This document shows positions 22,263 through 32,812 of a stretch of 64,000 nt of DNA, piece after piece (the stretch's first letter is position 1; every line of letters begins with the position of its first letter). Both the position numbers and the translations under genes were made by a program. The notes beneath the pieces were generated by a model. That model had not been told where the DNA came from and made no database searches. It was given only the letters and a program-made list of their open reading frames with translations. The DNA comes from Pleurostoma richardsiae (lineage: Eukaryota; Ascomycota; Sordariomycetes; Calosphaeriales; Pleurostomataceae): contig JANBVO010000005.1 of NCBI GenBank assembly GCA_030052745.1, positions 186,001 through 250,000 of the forward strand. Reading direction: 5' to 3'.

Positions 22263-22763
22263 GGTGAGTCACGGAGTAGTCTGTTGTTACGTGTGGTTTG
22301 TTGACACAGTGCTAGCAGTCTGGGCGCAGATCCGGTAATGATCATGCTCTTCCCATAGCGATGCGGTCGGTACTTGTGGTGTGGTGGCGTCGTGATGTTA
22401 CAATCGAAAGATGAAAGAGGATGAGGTGAAGGGACATAGGTGCGGAAGAACACCAGGTGAGGTGGCCCGGCTGCCAAGTCCTGATGTCAATCGCGTGGGC
22501 CGTAACGAGGTGCCGGCATTGCGTGTCGTGCAGAGGCTGTGCACTCCACCAAGCCGCCAAACGTCGGTGCCAAGGAGCCGCCGGGCTGAGTGGCCGTCAT
22601 TGGTCGGCCAGTGGCGACAGCTCGCACTTTATCAGTGACACAGCTAGACATAAGAAGTTGCCCACGAAATGCTTCGCTTCTCCCGTTGATGGTTGATGGT
22701 TAACAAGCGGGGTGACCTCAAGAGCCTGAAGGAGCAGATTGTAGTTTGACAGCTCGTCTCCGT
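22263..22763. other. Intergenic
   Basis: 5' flank of the zinc-ribbon gene and 3' flank of the orphan gene at 22764-23192. No gene seen. Confidence 0.5.
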
Positions 22764-23192
22764 TTAGCGCTTCCGCCTTTGTGTCTGAGCCCTGGTTCTG
22801 TTGTTCTGTGCCTTGGCCGTATGCTCTGGTAGCTCGGCCTTCAATCTTATCGGGAGACTTTTTACGAGATGCTTTGGCGACTTGGTCTTCAATCTGATTG
22901 AGAGGTCTTTGAGGGTGCGGTTTTGTGCCCTGGTCTTCGATTTAGTTGCTAGACCATCCACGGAGTGCTGGGTAGGGGTGAACTCGGTTGGTGCTTCCTT
23001 TCTGTCGTACTCAACACGGTCGACTATCCTCTCCATCGAGCTTAATGTACGGTCAATACGGTCCAACAATTCAAAAATCTGGCGCGTTATATTGTCTTCG
23101 GGGCGATTGCCTAGGGAAAGTATCGCAACGGATGAGTTATCATGAACCCGAGCATTGTTATTGAGGTCTCGAATGGGCTTCTTGTCTGCCAT
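22764..23192 (-). CDS. Orphan basic protein with internal repeats
   Basis: Intronless 142-aa frame starting at a good ATG (GCCATGGC on the complement). Residues 30-65 (QIFELLDRIDRTLSSMERIVDRVEYD) look like an amphipathic helix with heptads. The C-terminal third is very basic and carries a diverged repeat: LSIRLKTKSPKHL then LPIRLKAELPEHT. It ends in a TQRRKR run. I recognise no domain. Such a layout (coiled coil plus basic tail) could bind nucleic acid, but this is a guess. It may be lineage-specific, and protein status needs transcript support. Confidence 0.5.
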   Translation of the reverse strand: MADKKPIRDLNNNARVHDNSSVAILSLGNRPEDNITRQIFELLDRIDRTLSSMERIVDRVEYDRKEAPTEFTPTQHSVDGLATKSKTRAQNRTLKDLSIRLKTKSPKHLVKSLPIRLKAELPEHTAKAQNNRTRAQTQRRKR

Positions 23193-23673
23193 GGCTGTTG
23201 AATTCGTGTCGTCGACTTGTCATGATGATTTCCGTGTAGATCATCAGGTTAGGGTGTAGGTATTACCGCTTATATACCCAATTCCCTGTCGCCCTTTCAC
23301 CCCTATTGTTAATGTTTCCCGTAATACCAGAGTTCATACAGCCTTTCACTCTCTACTGGTACGATAACTTTCCTTGCGAATCTACAGACGTATCTAAGGC
23401 TGGGTACCTAGGCGAGGTAGGAACCTTGTTAGGTCCAGGGTACCTTAGCTTTTAGGAAGGTTTGCGGCACATGCTGCTTTTACACTAGAGTATTTAACTG
23501 AGGTACCTAAGTTACACTAGTGAAATTTATTTATTTTAGAGCTTCATTCCTTCCACGAAAAAAGAATAAGCGGCCAGCATATCAGATTGCGGAGCTTGGA
23601 GGGACAGAGAGCAGCCTTGCCCTCTGCAGATGACGGCGCACCCAATCGCCCGTCTATCTGGCTCATCAGCAAG
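23193..23673. other. Divergent promoter region orphan / rpp1
   Basis: Contains several GTACCTAGG/GGTACCTTAG-like motifs at 23400-23460 and the palindrome AGGTACCT at 23501-23508, 166 bp before the rpp1 start. No gene is supported. The rpp1 frame is open upstream to 23587 but without an ATG. Confidence 0.5.
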
Positions 23674-24696
23674 ATGATCTACGATCTCAACATTGCCTGG
23701 TCGCCTGGCACCAGCGCCGCCGACCTCGAGCGAACGCTCAAGTTCAGCTCGACGCTGGGCTACAACGTCGTCGCGCTCAACCACACTCTCTCCGCGCCCA
23801 TCTCCAGCCAGATCACCAACCCCATCCCGCTGCTCACGCCGCCGCCCCAGTCGCACCCCCAGCCGCCGCCATCCTCATCAACGCCCTCCGCCTCCTCCTC
23901 AAACAACCCCACCAGCACGGCAGCCCGCAGCGGCAGCGGCAGCGGCAGCACCCCTACCGTCCTCCGCCGCGCGACCGTCGTCCTCGCCGACACCACCACC
24001 AACCACCGCCTCCCCCAGATCGCCGCCGCCTACGACCTGCTCGCCGTGCGCCCCACCACCGAGCGCGCCTTCCAGGCTGCCTGCACCTCCCTGGCCGAGC
24101 CCTCCCTCATCTCCCTCGACCTGACCGCCTTCTTCCCCTTCCACTTCCGCCCCCGGCCCTGCATGGCCGCCGTCAACCGCGGCCTGCGCTTCGAGCTGTG
24201 CTACGCCCAGGCCCTGGCCGCCGACCCCCGCGCCCGCGCCACCTTCATCGCCAACGCCATCTCCCTCGTGCGCGCCACCCGCGGCAGGGGCATCGTGCTG
24301 AGCTCCGGCGCGGCGGGGCCCATGGCGCTGCGGGCGCCCGCGGACGTGGTCAACCTGTTCGCGGCGTGGGGCCTGCCCACGGAGAGGGGCATGGAAGCGC
24401 TGAGCGTGAACCCGCGCGGGGTGGTGGTCAACGAGGGGATCAAGAGGAGGGGGTTCAGGGGCGTGGTGGACATCGTGGAGGTGCCCGGGAGGCCGGACGG
24501 CGAGCAGCAGAAGGAGGGCGGTGGCGACGGCGATAAGAAGGGCAAGAACAAACCGCAGGGAGGGGAGCAGCAGGGCAAGCAGAGGAAAGGCGAGCAGAAA
24601 CAGGGCGTCAAGCGCGGGGGCAACAATGATGGGGGCGTCCAGCAGGGGGTAGTGAGCAAGAGGCAGGCCAAGAAGATGAAGCTTGAGAACCACTAG
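23674..24696 (+). CDS. rpp1: RNase P/MRP subunit Rpp1 (p30)
   Basis: Single-exon 340-aa protein. The start at 23674 gives MIYDLNIAW, matching the conserved Rpp1/p30 N-terminus. The RNase P p30 TIM-barrel-like fold is seen in the blocks LKFSSTLGYNVVALNHTL, ATVVLADTTT, YDLLAVRPTTERAFQAAC, LISLDLTAFFPF, GLRFELCYAQAL and GRGIVLSSGA. A Pro/Ser/Gly-rich insert (about residues 58-92) interrupts the first part. The C-terminal 70 residues are a Lys/Gln/Gly-rich basic tail. Rpp1 is a protein subunit of nuclear RNase P (tRNA 5' processing) and RNase MRP (rRNA processing). GC content is high, which creates long antisense shadow frames. Confidence 0.92.
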   Translation: MIYDLNIAWSPGTSAADLERTLKFSSTLGYNVVALNHTLSAPISSQITNPIPLLTPPPQSHPQPPPSSSTPSASSSNNPTSTAARSGSGSGSTPTVLRRATVVLADTTTNHRLPQIAAAYDLLAVRPTTERAFQAACTSLAEPSLISLDLTAFFPFHFRPRPCMAAVNRGLRFELCYAQALAADPRARATFIANAISLVRATRGRGIVLSSGAAGPMALRAPADVVNLFAAWGLPTERGMEALSVNPRGVVVNEGIKRRGFRGVVDIVEVPGRPDGEQQKEGGGDGDKKGKNKPQGGEQQGKQRKGEQKQGVKRGGNNDGGVQQGVVSKRQAKKMKLENH

Positions 24697-25198
24697 GGAA
24701 ACTGATCATCGAGCGGCGGAACATAGCACTGTGCAGGACCGGGGGAAAAGCATTGCTTGGTTGGTGTGCATAGACATACCTAGGGTGGTGGCTCATAGGG
24801 ACAGGCGTACGGCGGTGATGATACCCCTGATTACGATTACGGAAGACCACAGAGAACCTGGCTTAGAAACTCGAGAGCAAATAAGAATGATCCTGTTTGA
24901 ATCCCGAGACTGGCTCGTGAATTTCTCCTTGTTGTTCTCTTATTTGTCAAGAACTGAACTATGTACAGGGTTTTCCAAGTATAGGATACAGTTTTCCACG
25001 GAAAGATGCACAGGTCAGCATGCGAAGGGGAAGGTGAGGCTCCTCGATGTGCCGGGAAGGCAGAGGAGTACTCTGAAGCAGATTAGCCTTTAGAAGACGC
25101 CACCCATGGGGTACCGTGTATAACGGGGGTATTTGTTAGGTTGTCTTTTTTTTTTCACTCTTTTTTTTTGTTTGCCTCTTTCCCTCCTCTCCTTCCTT
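24697..25198. other. Intergenic, tail-to-tail
   Basis: 3' flanks of rpp1 and the secreted-protein gene. T-rich runs at 25147-25171 lie just past the secreted-protein stop and read as A-rich 3' UTR on its strand. No gene seen. Confidence 0.55.
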
Positions 25199-26481
25199 TC
25201 AACTTGCAAGTGACGCCGTCTGCGCGAGGAGGTTGCCGAGGTTCAGGACGCTGCTCAGAGTCAGCCCGCTGATGTCGATGCTCGGCTGCGCGGCGGCATT
25301 CGCGGCGACAGCTGGCGTCACCTGAGGCGCCGCGGCAACAGCCTGCGTGGCAGCGGCTGCGGCCGTGGTGCCGATGCCGCCCAGGTTGAGGGAAGATTCG
25401 AGAGTGCTTGCGGACGAGAGCGCAACAGCTTGGGTTGCGGTGGTGGCAGCAGCTATAGCGCATCAGGATATATTCAGTGCTATTCAAGGTACGTCGGGAA
25501 CTTACAAGTAGTAGCGTCTGAAGATACTGCCACGACGATGGAGCTGCTGAGCTGCACCAACGTCGACGCGGATGATGTGCTCAGTTCCGCCAGAGCAGAC
25601 GTGGAGCTCAGTTCGGTCGAGGACGACGCAGAAGTTGCCTCCGCTGAGGCCGTGGTCGTCTCGGCCGAGGTGGCCACGGAAACAGACGAGGTGACGGCGG
25701 AAGACGTCGCCGCTACTTCAGCGGACGAAGTCGCGAGCGTCACGCGCGCGTCGGACGGCACAGGTACCGTGGAGACGCCGACCCCGTTACCATCGGAGTT
25801 GGGGGTTGCGGCAGCTGCGGTAGCAGATGTAGAAGCAGATGTGGCCTCAGATGCGGCACCCTCGGCTGCTGCGCAAGCGCCTGTGACGGTCTGCGTGACT
25901 GTAGAGGCGAGCGCGGTGATGGTGACAGTCGGCGCTTGTCCTGTAGCAAACACAGTCGTCGTGAGGAACGACAGCTGCACACTTATGCGCTGTTAGCTAC
26001 CCCGATCTTCCAAACTCTCGAGATAGAACTCACTTGGCATTAGTGGCACCGCCGGCAGCTCCCGCTGCAGCTTCAGTCACCGTCACCGTGGAAGCCGCGT
26101 TCTCTCCGGCTGCCGTCACGGTGACTGTCGTAGCATTCAGCCCGCATCCTCCAGCAGCAGCACCAGCAGCTCCGACGGTGATCGTTTGTCGTATCGTCCT
26201 GGTGACTGTTTCTGCGTTTGCGTTTCCATTTCCTCCGCCACGACCATTGCCCCCATTGCCCCCATTGCCCCCGTTCCCGTCATTTCCATCCTTGTCCAAT
26301 CCAATAGCACCTAGAAGATTGTCGAGGAAATTCCTTCTCACTGGCCTTCCAAGCTCATCGATCCGAACAGCCTAGCAACGACTTAGCAGGGAAGAAGGGG
26401 GCCACATCGTAACTCTGGTCGGCTTACCTGAGCGAGGGTCAAGGAGCCTAGAAGCAGGAGAGACCGAAGATTCGCCTTCAT
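25199..26481 (-). CDS. Secreted Ser/Thr/Ala-rich protein with TVT motifs
   Basis: Four exons on the minus strand: 26428-26481, 26034-26371, 25506-25981 and 25199-25452, giving 373 aa. Exon 1 is exactly a signal peptide (MKANLRSLLLLGSLTLAQ). Next comes a possible Kex2-type site (RPVRR), a Gly-Asn repeat (GNGGNGGNGGN), and recurring TVTVT/TVTIT/TVTQT motifs mixed with Ala/Ser/Thr-rich sequence. Two cysteines (GGC, GAC) flank the TVT region. The C-terminal part is hydrophobic-patterned (LTLSSVLNLGNLLAQT) but is not a GPI signal. I infer a heavily O-glycosylated wall or extracellular protein. The exon 3 acceptor is chosen as TAAG at 25982 because the CAG seven bases on would shift the frame out of the Ser/Thr-rich reading. 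No known family was recognised. Confidence 0.7.
26240..26285 (-). repeat. In-frame 9-bp minisatellite (Gly-Asn-Gly repeat)
   Basis: On the plus strand the unit CCCCCATTG repeats about three times with flanking variants. It encodes the GNG tract of the secreted protein. Slippage could change its length between strains. Confidence 0.7.
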
Positions 26482-28246
26482 TGTGAATAGAGATTCGCCA
26501 GACCTCCCCTGTAATCAATTACGTCCCCTATTTCGCGAACAGAACCTTTGCAAAAGAATGGCACAACAGACCAGCCGTCGATATTATCGGGTGGGTAGGG
26601 ATAGACCCGGTGAAGAGATACACAGTAACCAAAAGATGGTCTGATTCCTCGTTCCCCGTTGAAGAGCCCCACGAGCAAGTGACAGAGAGGCCTCAGATAT
26701 TCTCAAGGCGCGGACGGATAATGATTATTAGGGTAAGTGAGCGACGAAATGAACGGCAAAGCGAGCACGTCAAGTCCGCAACTGGCACGGCGACGGGGAA
26801 GGACACGATCCGGATCAAGAATGAATGAAGATGCTAAGGCGCATCGCAAGCATCGAAGGAAAAGGAATGGTATTCGGACCTGGAGAGAAGGCGGGACGAA
26901 ACTGGAACAGAGAAAGGGGAGAGAAACGAACGGAATCGTAGCATTATGGAGAAGTGCCGTACCCGCGAATGCTACACCAGCTCGAAATGACAAGGCTCGA
27001 GGCTGTTTCGTCCAGGGCCAAGTCTGCCGCAGGAGATCTCGAGCCCGCCAAACGAGCCTTTCCCAGATCCGCCCAGGGCCTGCCATTGGATCTTTCTGGT
27101 ACAGGTGAAGGCCAAAGCTCACGACGGCGTTCTCGACCGCGAGGGCAAGCAAAACCGAGTCCAAGGGCGCCGGCGCCGGGGACAGGGGTTGGTGAGACAG
27201 GCCCCTGACGGGTTTTGTCTGAGATGGTACTAGCGAAACGCAGTGCCCAGACGTCGCCGCCAAGCCACGACAATGCTCCCGCAAGTCCTTTGCAGCCAAA
27301 ATGGCAAAATGGCCTGACTTAAGCGAGGGAAGAGGAGTGCAAAATCATGCACAGTTGGCAAGGGCTACGCGGCGCAAGGGCGATGCTTCAAAACAGCATC
27401 GAGATGTCAGTTGGTCTTCCCCATGGAGGCGAAGATGTCGTTTACTACGGCGATTCAGCTTGCGGGGGAAGAAAACAGGAGGCACAAGCCCCGCAGACAA
27501 TGTACAAACTGGGGAAAGGACTCGATAGCGGTTGCTGCAGGCAAACAGCCGTCGATGGCTTCACTGTGAGGGAGCAGGAGACGGAGTGAAGGACGGAGTG
27601 AAACGAGAACATGTCGTCACAATATGCGCCGAGTGGCTCTTGGCGGGCCTCGTAGTCGCGACCTAAACTCAAACTCTATTCAGAACCCAACAAGTTGTGT
27701 CGAGACTCGAGACAAGCTTAATCCAGGCATCTTTCAATCACAGCCAGTCGTACCTGGTCGCCAAGACTCGCTGGCGAAAAGACGGATATACCAAGCTTTC
27801 TCTCAAAGTCTGGATGGTCTGTGCTTCCTGAGATCCCAGTTGGCTTGGCAATTTTGCTGTGGTGCAGGACTATTATCATCTGAAGAACTGAGTATACAGA
27901 ATAGTTAGTACCGAATCGATCTTTGCACACGCCCCGAATCGCTGTGTGATCGCCGGTGTACATATGCCGGATGTGGCTGATAGCCACACCAATCGAGCAC
28001 AATGGAAGGCAGCCTCGATCTCCGTCGCAGATGACGGCCACATTGTCTACTGCCATCGCTTCACCTTGCATCCCCTGGAGAGACGAGCTTTATCAATACA
28101 AAATAAACCGAGAAGTCGGAATGAGTTGACGAAGGAGAATATCATCGAATAAGAAAGCTTTTTGGCGATACAGCACCACATCTCGGCTCTATGCCGACCA
28201 CTTTGCTGTCCGCGATAGCACCAACGCACCGTCGCTGGAAGTCAAG
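26482..28246. other. Long divergent intergenic region
   Basis: 1.76 kb between the secreted-protein gene and the DUF1295 gene. Frames up to about 200 codons on the minus strand have no family features and no codon-like pattern. The region is purine-rich on the plus strand at 26740-26930. Nothing is supported as a gene. Confidence 0.5.
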
Positions 28247-29393
28247 ATGGCAACGATCCACGTCCTCGATGACTACTATCTAGCCATAACACTGCTGTTT
28301 ACAATCGGCTACCAGCTGTTCTTCTTCTCTATCGCATTTGCCATGAAGTTCGACAAGTTGACAGGTAATCTTGGCGTCTTCAGCCTGTTCCTTCAACCCA
28401 CTTACACCATTCCACAACCACTAACACCCTCCAGACTTCGCAGGCGGCACCAACTTCGCCCTCCTCTCCGCCCTCACCCTCGCCCTCAGCGGCCAGCCCA
28501 CGGCCCGCCAGCTCGTCGCCTCCCTCCTCCTCGCCGCCTGGGCCCTGCGCCTCGCCGGCTTCCTCTTCTTCCGCATCCTCAGGACCGGCCGCGACGCCCG
28601 CTTCGACGGCATGCGCGACCGCTTCTTCCCCTTCCTGGGCTTTTGGGTCTTCCAGATGGCCTGGGTGTGGGCCGCCTCGCTGCCCGTCACCGTGCTCAAC
28701 TCGCCGGCCGTGCAGCGGTACCCGCAGGTCGGGTTCGGCACGGCGCGCGACGTCGCGGGCGTGGTGCTGTTCGCCGTGGGCTTCGCGGTGGAGAGCGTGA
28801 GCGATGCGCAGCGGTGGAGGTTCCGGGCGAGGGGCGACAGGTCGGCGGTCTGTGAGAATGGCCTGTTTAGGTACTCTCGGCATCCGAATTACTTTGGCGA
28901 CATTATCGCGCAATTCTGTGAGTCGCTGCCTGACAACTCGGCATTTTGGTCACGTCGCTGATGCAGTGCAGCAATTTACATGATTGCCGTGTCACCTGCG
29001 GCGGATGGCTCCGTCGGCGGGCAGGCCGCCAAGGCCTTATACGCCACGATACTCGGTCCGATCTTCGTGACGGTACTGCTCATGTTCGTGTCGGGGGTGC
29101 CTTTGTCGGAGCGCCCGGGGGCCAAGAATCGGTACGAGGAGAACAGGAACTGGGAGGCATACCGGGCGTACCTGGACCGGACAAGCATTCTCATCCCGTT
29201 TCCACCACAGATATACGTGCATCTACCAATCTTCGTCAAGCGTACCATCTTCCTCGAGTTTCCCATGTACGTGTTCGACCCGGCCAAGCATTCCGATGTA
29301 GGGAAGAGGTCCCCCGAGGGCGAGGAAGGGACAAGAAATCCGCCAGGCACCAGCAGTCGACGCAGTGATGAAGTCTTAGTTGCACAAGCATAG
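28247..29393 (+). CDS. DUF1295 membrane protein (steroid reductase-like)
   Basis: Three exons: 28247-28364, 28435-28917 and 28972-29393, giving 340 aa. Several transmembrane helices run from the N-terminus (AITLLFTIGYQLFFFSIAF). The hallmark block, ENGLFRYSRHPNYFGDI (residues about 180-196), is the C-terminal motif shared by DUF1295, steroid 5-alpha-reductases and ICMT-like enzymes, where it binds NADPH or the cofactor. The later block RYEENRNWEAYRAYLDRTSILIPFPP is also typical. The tail is hydrophilic. DUF1295 proteins are membrane enzymes or chaperones of unknown substrate. Splices (GTAATC donor with CTAACACCCTCCAG acceptor; GTGAGT donor with GTGCAG acceptor) give a continuous family sequence across both junctions. 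Confidence 0.87.
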
Positions 29394-29671
29394 CCTAAGG
29401 TAGCCTGAGATATAGTTCATGGTGCATATGATTCGTTTTCTATATGCTGTTAATGACATTACGCAGGCTAGATACCTCAATCTTTGACCCTGACTGACTG
29501 TTTTATCAATGTTAAACCTCGACATAGAGCACAGATACCGTTGAGCCTCACCCAAACCATGATCAACCCCCACATACCTCGAATGTTCTTTTGACTCCAA
29601 GCCCACGACATTATTTTTGTTCAATTCGGACTCCGCGACACCGCAACACACTCCAAAGCAATTCAGGAGCT

Positions 29672-30378
29672 TCAATTGCTCAGCTCACAGAGCCCCTGAA
29701 TAGGTTTCTTGTGCAGGTCCCGCTCTTCATTCTCAGAGCCGCCGCTGCCCACGAGCATGCCCGGCTGGTCGAGCGACTCCTGCGAGTCACTGTAGTCCGT
29801 GGTAGTCGACTCTTCCTCGTAGGTCTCGCACCCCTCGGGAATCGGGACCATGGCCGATTTTGTCCATATGTGGATGGCTGTCTTCCAGTCAAGGCCCTCC
29901 AAACAGCCTCCCTTCACTGATACGACATTCTTGCCCTGTAAGAAACAATTAGACCACCAGAGCCGCGTACACCGAGATGGAGGAAGGGTTTCTTACGGGA
30001 GTCATATGAATGAGTCGCGTACCGCAGTTCTTACAGAAGTAACTGGGTCCACTTGTTACTCACAGTCGAGCCTTGAAAGCCCCGGGCCCATTCCGAGTGA
30101 CTAACTCACCAGTAGAGCGTCTGGCCAGATGCAGTCGGCCGACTGAACCAAGAAGTCAGCCAGTGGTGTTCTTAATTCTGCCCGGATTTCCCAGAGGCTC
30201 ACCTATAACAGCTGAGCAGCTCAGCATCCGGCAGGGGAAACTTGGGGAAGATCGCCGATGTCCCGAAGGCGGAGCTCGTCTGGCGGCGGCACTCTGAGCA
30301 GTGGCAGATGTACAGAGCCAGCGGCTTCTCAAGCGGCGTGTGGAACGACACCGAGCCGCATTGACAATGAGCCTCCAT
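29672..30378 (-). CDS. GFA-domain (glutathione-dependent formaldehyde-activating-like) protein
   Basis: Four exons on the minus strand: 30203-30378, 30110-30142, 29997-30042 and 29672-29935, giving 172 aa. The GFA/Mss4-like zinc fold is shown by CQCG (C5, C7), CHCSEC (C25, C27, C30) and YFCKNCGTRL (C73, C76). The motif SSAFGTSAIFP after the second cluster is also typical. Exons 2 and 3 are only 33 and 46 nt, but joining them restores the SGQTLYCYFCKNCG block exactly. The C-terminal 55 residues are acidic and Ser-rich (ESTTTDYSDSQESLDQ), outside the usual domain. Members bind two zinc ions; most fungal ones have no proven substrate, and formaldehyde activation should not be assumed. Confidence 0.85.
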
Positions 30379-31387
30379 AGTGTCGGGTCTGCTGCCTGAA
30401 TGTCGTGATCAATTGGTGTCAATTGGGATGGTTAACTGGTGAGGAGGGGCACGCCGTATGTACTACTAGTACCTGAGCCAAGATAAGAATAAACGAGGGG
30501 CTGATGTCTCAATGGGTGAGTTTGACAAAGAGCACCACCCAATTCTGCGATGGAAAGCTGGCAATTATGTCTAATCGCCAGAAATCATGAATTGAATGAC
30601 GGAAGAAAAAGGAAAGGGAACGCCGGATTGAACAATCCATCGGTCGGAAGGACTTTCTGTCACGCCGCCGCGGCGTCAGCTTTGCTGCGACGTGACTCAC
30701 TGGGCGACGGCGTCTGCATCTGCTAAAGCAGGGAACGCGAAGTCACATGTCGGCGCATCTACCGTGATAGGCAGGAAGATGTGGAGGGGCGACGCATGCG
30801 ATACGACATGTAGATCGTCCCCCGCTACCCGCTGCCCTCGACAGAAATGCGACGGAAGCCGTCTCTTCCCACCACCCCCCCCATAAAACCGGCCCCGAGC
30901 GCCGAGCACCAGGCATGTCCTGACTGCGGAGTTCCGCTCCACAGCAGACGATGTCCGAGCCTTTCGGGCGACATCGAGGCGGGCGAGCTCAAACTGCGCA
31001 GTTAATCACGTACTTTCGCCAACAAGAGCGCCGATGCCGCATCACCCTGCAGCAAGCAGTCTGGAACTTGCCGTTCGACTGGGGCAGGCAGACCCTGCAC
31101 AATTTGAGATGACATAAGACACGGTAAGCGAGTGTTTTGCCATGCCGTGATTAACGTAATTAAGCTGCCTGTGGCTCTATAAGGTGCTGACAGTGTACGT
31201 CACTTACTATAGTAAGTGACAATGGACGGGGCTGCGTAAGCGCCCCAAAAGACATGATGCCGTCCTGAAGCAAGGCAACGCGAGCTAGCTGGATCGCCCT
31301 GGAGGACTTTACCTAGCTCGGAAACACCGACACATGCGGCCGCCACGTAAGGTCCAGGCTGAAGACCATCAGTTTCCTGCTTTAGCC
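30379..31387. other. Intergenic
   Basis: About 1 kb, 5' of the GFA gene and 3' of the acyltransferase gene. An inverted pair, acttactatagtaagt, at 31202-31217 forms a short perfect palindrome. No gene is supported. Confidence 0.5.
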
Positions 31388-32812
31388 TCAACGGCTATCA
31401 GAATGGTCCAGGCAAGCATTCTCCAGCCTTCTCCCCAAAGAGATGACCGGCAAGTCCACGAGGCGCCAGAATAGATCCGACGCCCAAGTCACGATCGGAC
31501 CCAAGATGAGCAAACCCACAAACCAGCTCAACGTCCGCTGCGCGGGATTGGCGTCACCAAAGAATCCCTTGACGCCAGCTCCCAAGACCTCTGGCGCAAA
31601 GTCTGGTGTTCCCTCAACTCCTCTCACAGGGATGTGGGCATGCCCAACAACCCATCTCTGGAACAGCCCCAGCACCGGGCCGTGGACTATGTAAATAGCA
31701 TAGCTGATCCGTCCGCAGTACTGCGCGAGACCTCCTTCTAGGAATTTACGGACGAAATCGACTTCTCCGCAGGACCAAACCATGAAGGCAGCTGAGACGG
31801 CGAACCAGAACCTCTGAGGCATATCGTGCTCATTAGTCACAAATGCACTTGGTGTCTGCTCGAACAGGTATCGAATGCCTGGCGTCTCCTTGTGGTCATG
31901 ATTCGGCCAGCCCCCAATGAACGCCCACGTTAGGACAATACAGGCATGAACTCCATAGTGGAGAATGGGACTGCGTATCGAGCGAGGCATGGGGGCAGTG
32001 CTCTCCGCCGAAAGCTCGTGGTATTTTGGAATGGTTGACTGCCGTATTTGAATCTCGGCGAGGAACATGCCAGCAAAGAACTCGAACGCTGCCCATTTCC
32101 CGCAAGCCAAGCAGTACACCATCAGCATGAAGACCATTGACTGACGGACGATGGCCTTGGCTCTGGCAAGCATCAGGACCACCAGGAAGAGCAGCATTGA
32201 GTGGGCGAACTCGATCGGGATGGTCCACAGGTGGATATCGTATCTGGGGTTGAGAAGTGCATCCCAACCCCAGGGCCAGGTGATGTTGTGGAATATCGTC
32301 TTCAACCAATCGTTCATCTGTTCGGAGACCGAAGGAAGCGGCTTATACAACCATCCGGCCTGGATGAGAACGAGTATGATGAAGGTCGAGACGACGCAAG
32401 GGGCGAACAGCCGGATAGGTCTTCGGAACGCGGAGGACGAGAGCACGGCGTAGCACTTGTCTATGTCGTACGAATGAATGGACTTCAGCGGCTTGTACGA
32501 GAGAACAAACCCCGAGATGACGAAGAAGATATGGACCATCGGTCTTCCGGAGAAGATGATCCTGAGGAATGGAAGTTGGACGAATGATGAGTCGCCATCC
32601 TTGTTGAGGCCGTACGTGGGCACCATATATCTATGGTTCTCCTCGGTGTAGTGGCAGATGAACACAACGAAGGACGCGAGCCCGCGCAGACCATCGAGGT
32701 ACGAGGTTCGATGAAGCTTCCAGGATGACCGATGCTCGGGCCAGACCAGGTCTGCAAGGAAACTAGGAACGAGTGTGTGAAGCATGCTGGCGGCCCATCT
32801 CTGGAGTGCCAT
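31388..32812 (-). CDS. Acyltransferase-3 family membrane protein
   Basis: Intronless 474-aa protein. The start chosen is the ATG at 32812 (MALQRW); the frame is open two codons further but with TTG. The family signature appears early: RTSYLDGLRGLASFVVFICHY, with the conserved RxxxxDGLRG and the catalytic-type histidine in CHY. The HIFFVISGFVLSYKPL block follows, then about nine more hydrophobic helices to the C-terminus (LAQYCGRISYAIYIVHGP near residue 375). Acyl_transf_3 proteins move acyl groups from CoA or carriers onto sugars, lipids or small molecules at a membrane. Fungal members often lie near secondary-metabolite genes, but no such genes flank this one. Substrate unknown. Confidence 0.87.
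   Translation of the reverse strand: MALQRWAASMLHTLVPSFLADLVWPEHRSSWKLHRTSYLDGLRGLASFVVFICHYTEENHRYMVPTYGLNKDGDSSFVQLPFLRIIFSGRPMVHIFFVISGFVLSYKPLKSIHSYDIDKCYAVLSSSAFRRPIRLFAPCVVSTFIILVLIQAGWLYKPLPSVSEQMNDWLKTIFHNITWPWGWDALLNPRYDIHLWTIPIEFAHSMLLFLVVLMLARAKAIVRQSMVFMLMVYCLACGKWAAFEFFAGMFLAEIQIRQSTIPKYHELSAESTAPMPRSIRSPILHYGVHACIVLTWAFIGGWPNHDHKETPGIRYLFEQTPSAFVTNEHDMPQRFWFAVSAAFMVWSCGEVDFVRKFLEGGLAQYCGRISYAIYIVHGPVLGLFQRWVVGHAHIPVRGVEGTPDFAPEVLGAGVKGFFGDANPAQRTLSWFVGLLILGPIVTWASDLFWRLVDLPVISLGRRLENACLDHSDSR

Noticed and set aside
23899-24693. Minus-strand frame of 264 codons within rpp1
   Set aside because: Shadow of the GC-rich rpp1 coding strand, which carries the clear family blocks.
25147-25171. 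T-rich runs as a possible terminator
   Set aside because: They sit past a stop codon in the 3' UTR of a eukaryotic gene; bacterial-type termination does not apply.
26703-27299. Minus-strand frame of 198 codons upstream of the secreted-protein gene
   Set aside because: Ser/Pro/Leu-rich without conserved pattern; other frames in the region are equally long, as expected for GC-rich non-coding DNA.
31388-32812. Possible secondary-metabolite cluster around the acyltransferase
   Set aside because: No polyketide synthase, NRPS, P450, transporter or pathway regulator lies nearby; neighbours are housekeeping genes.
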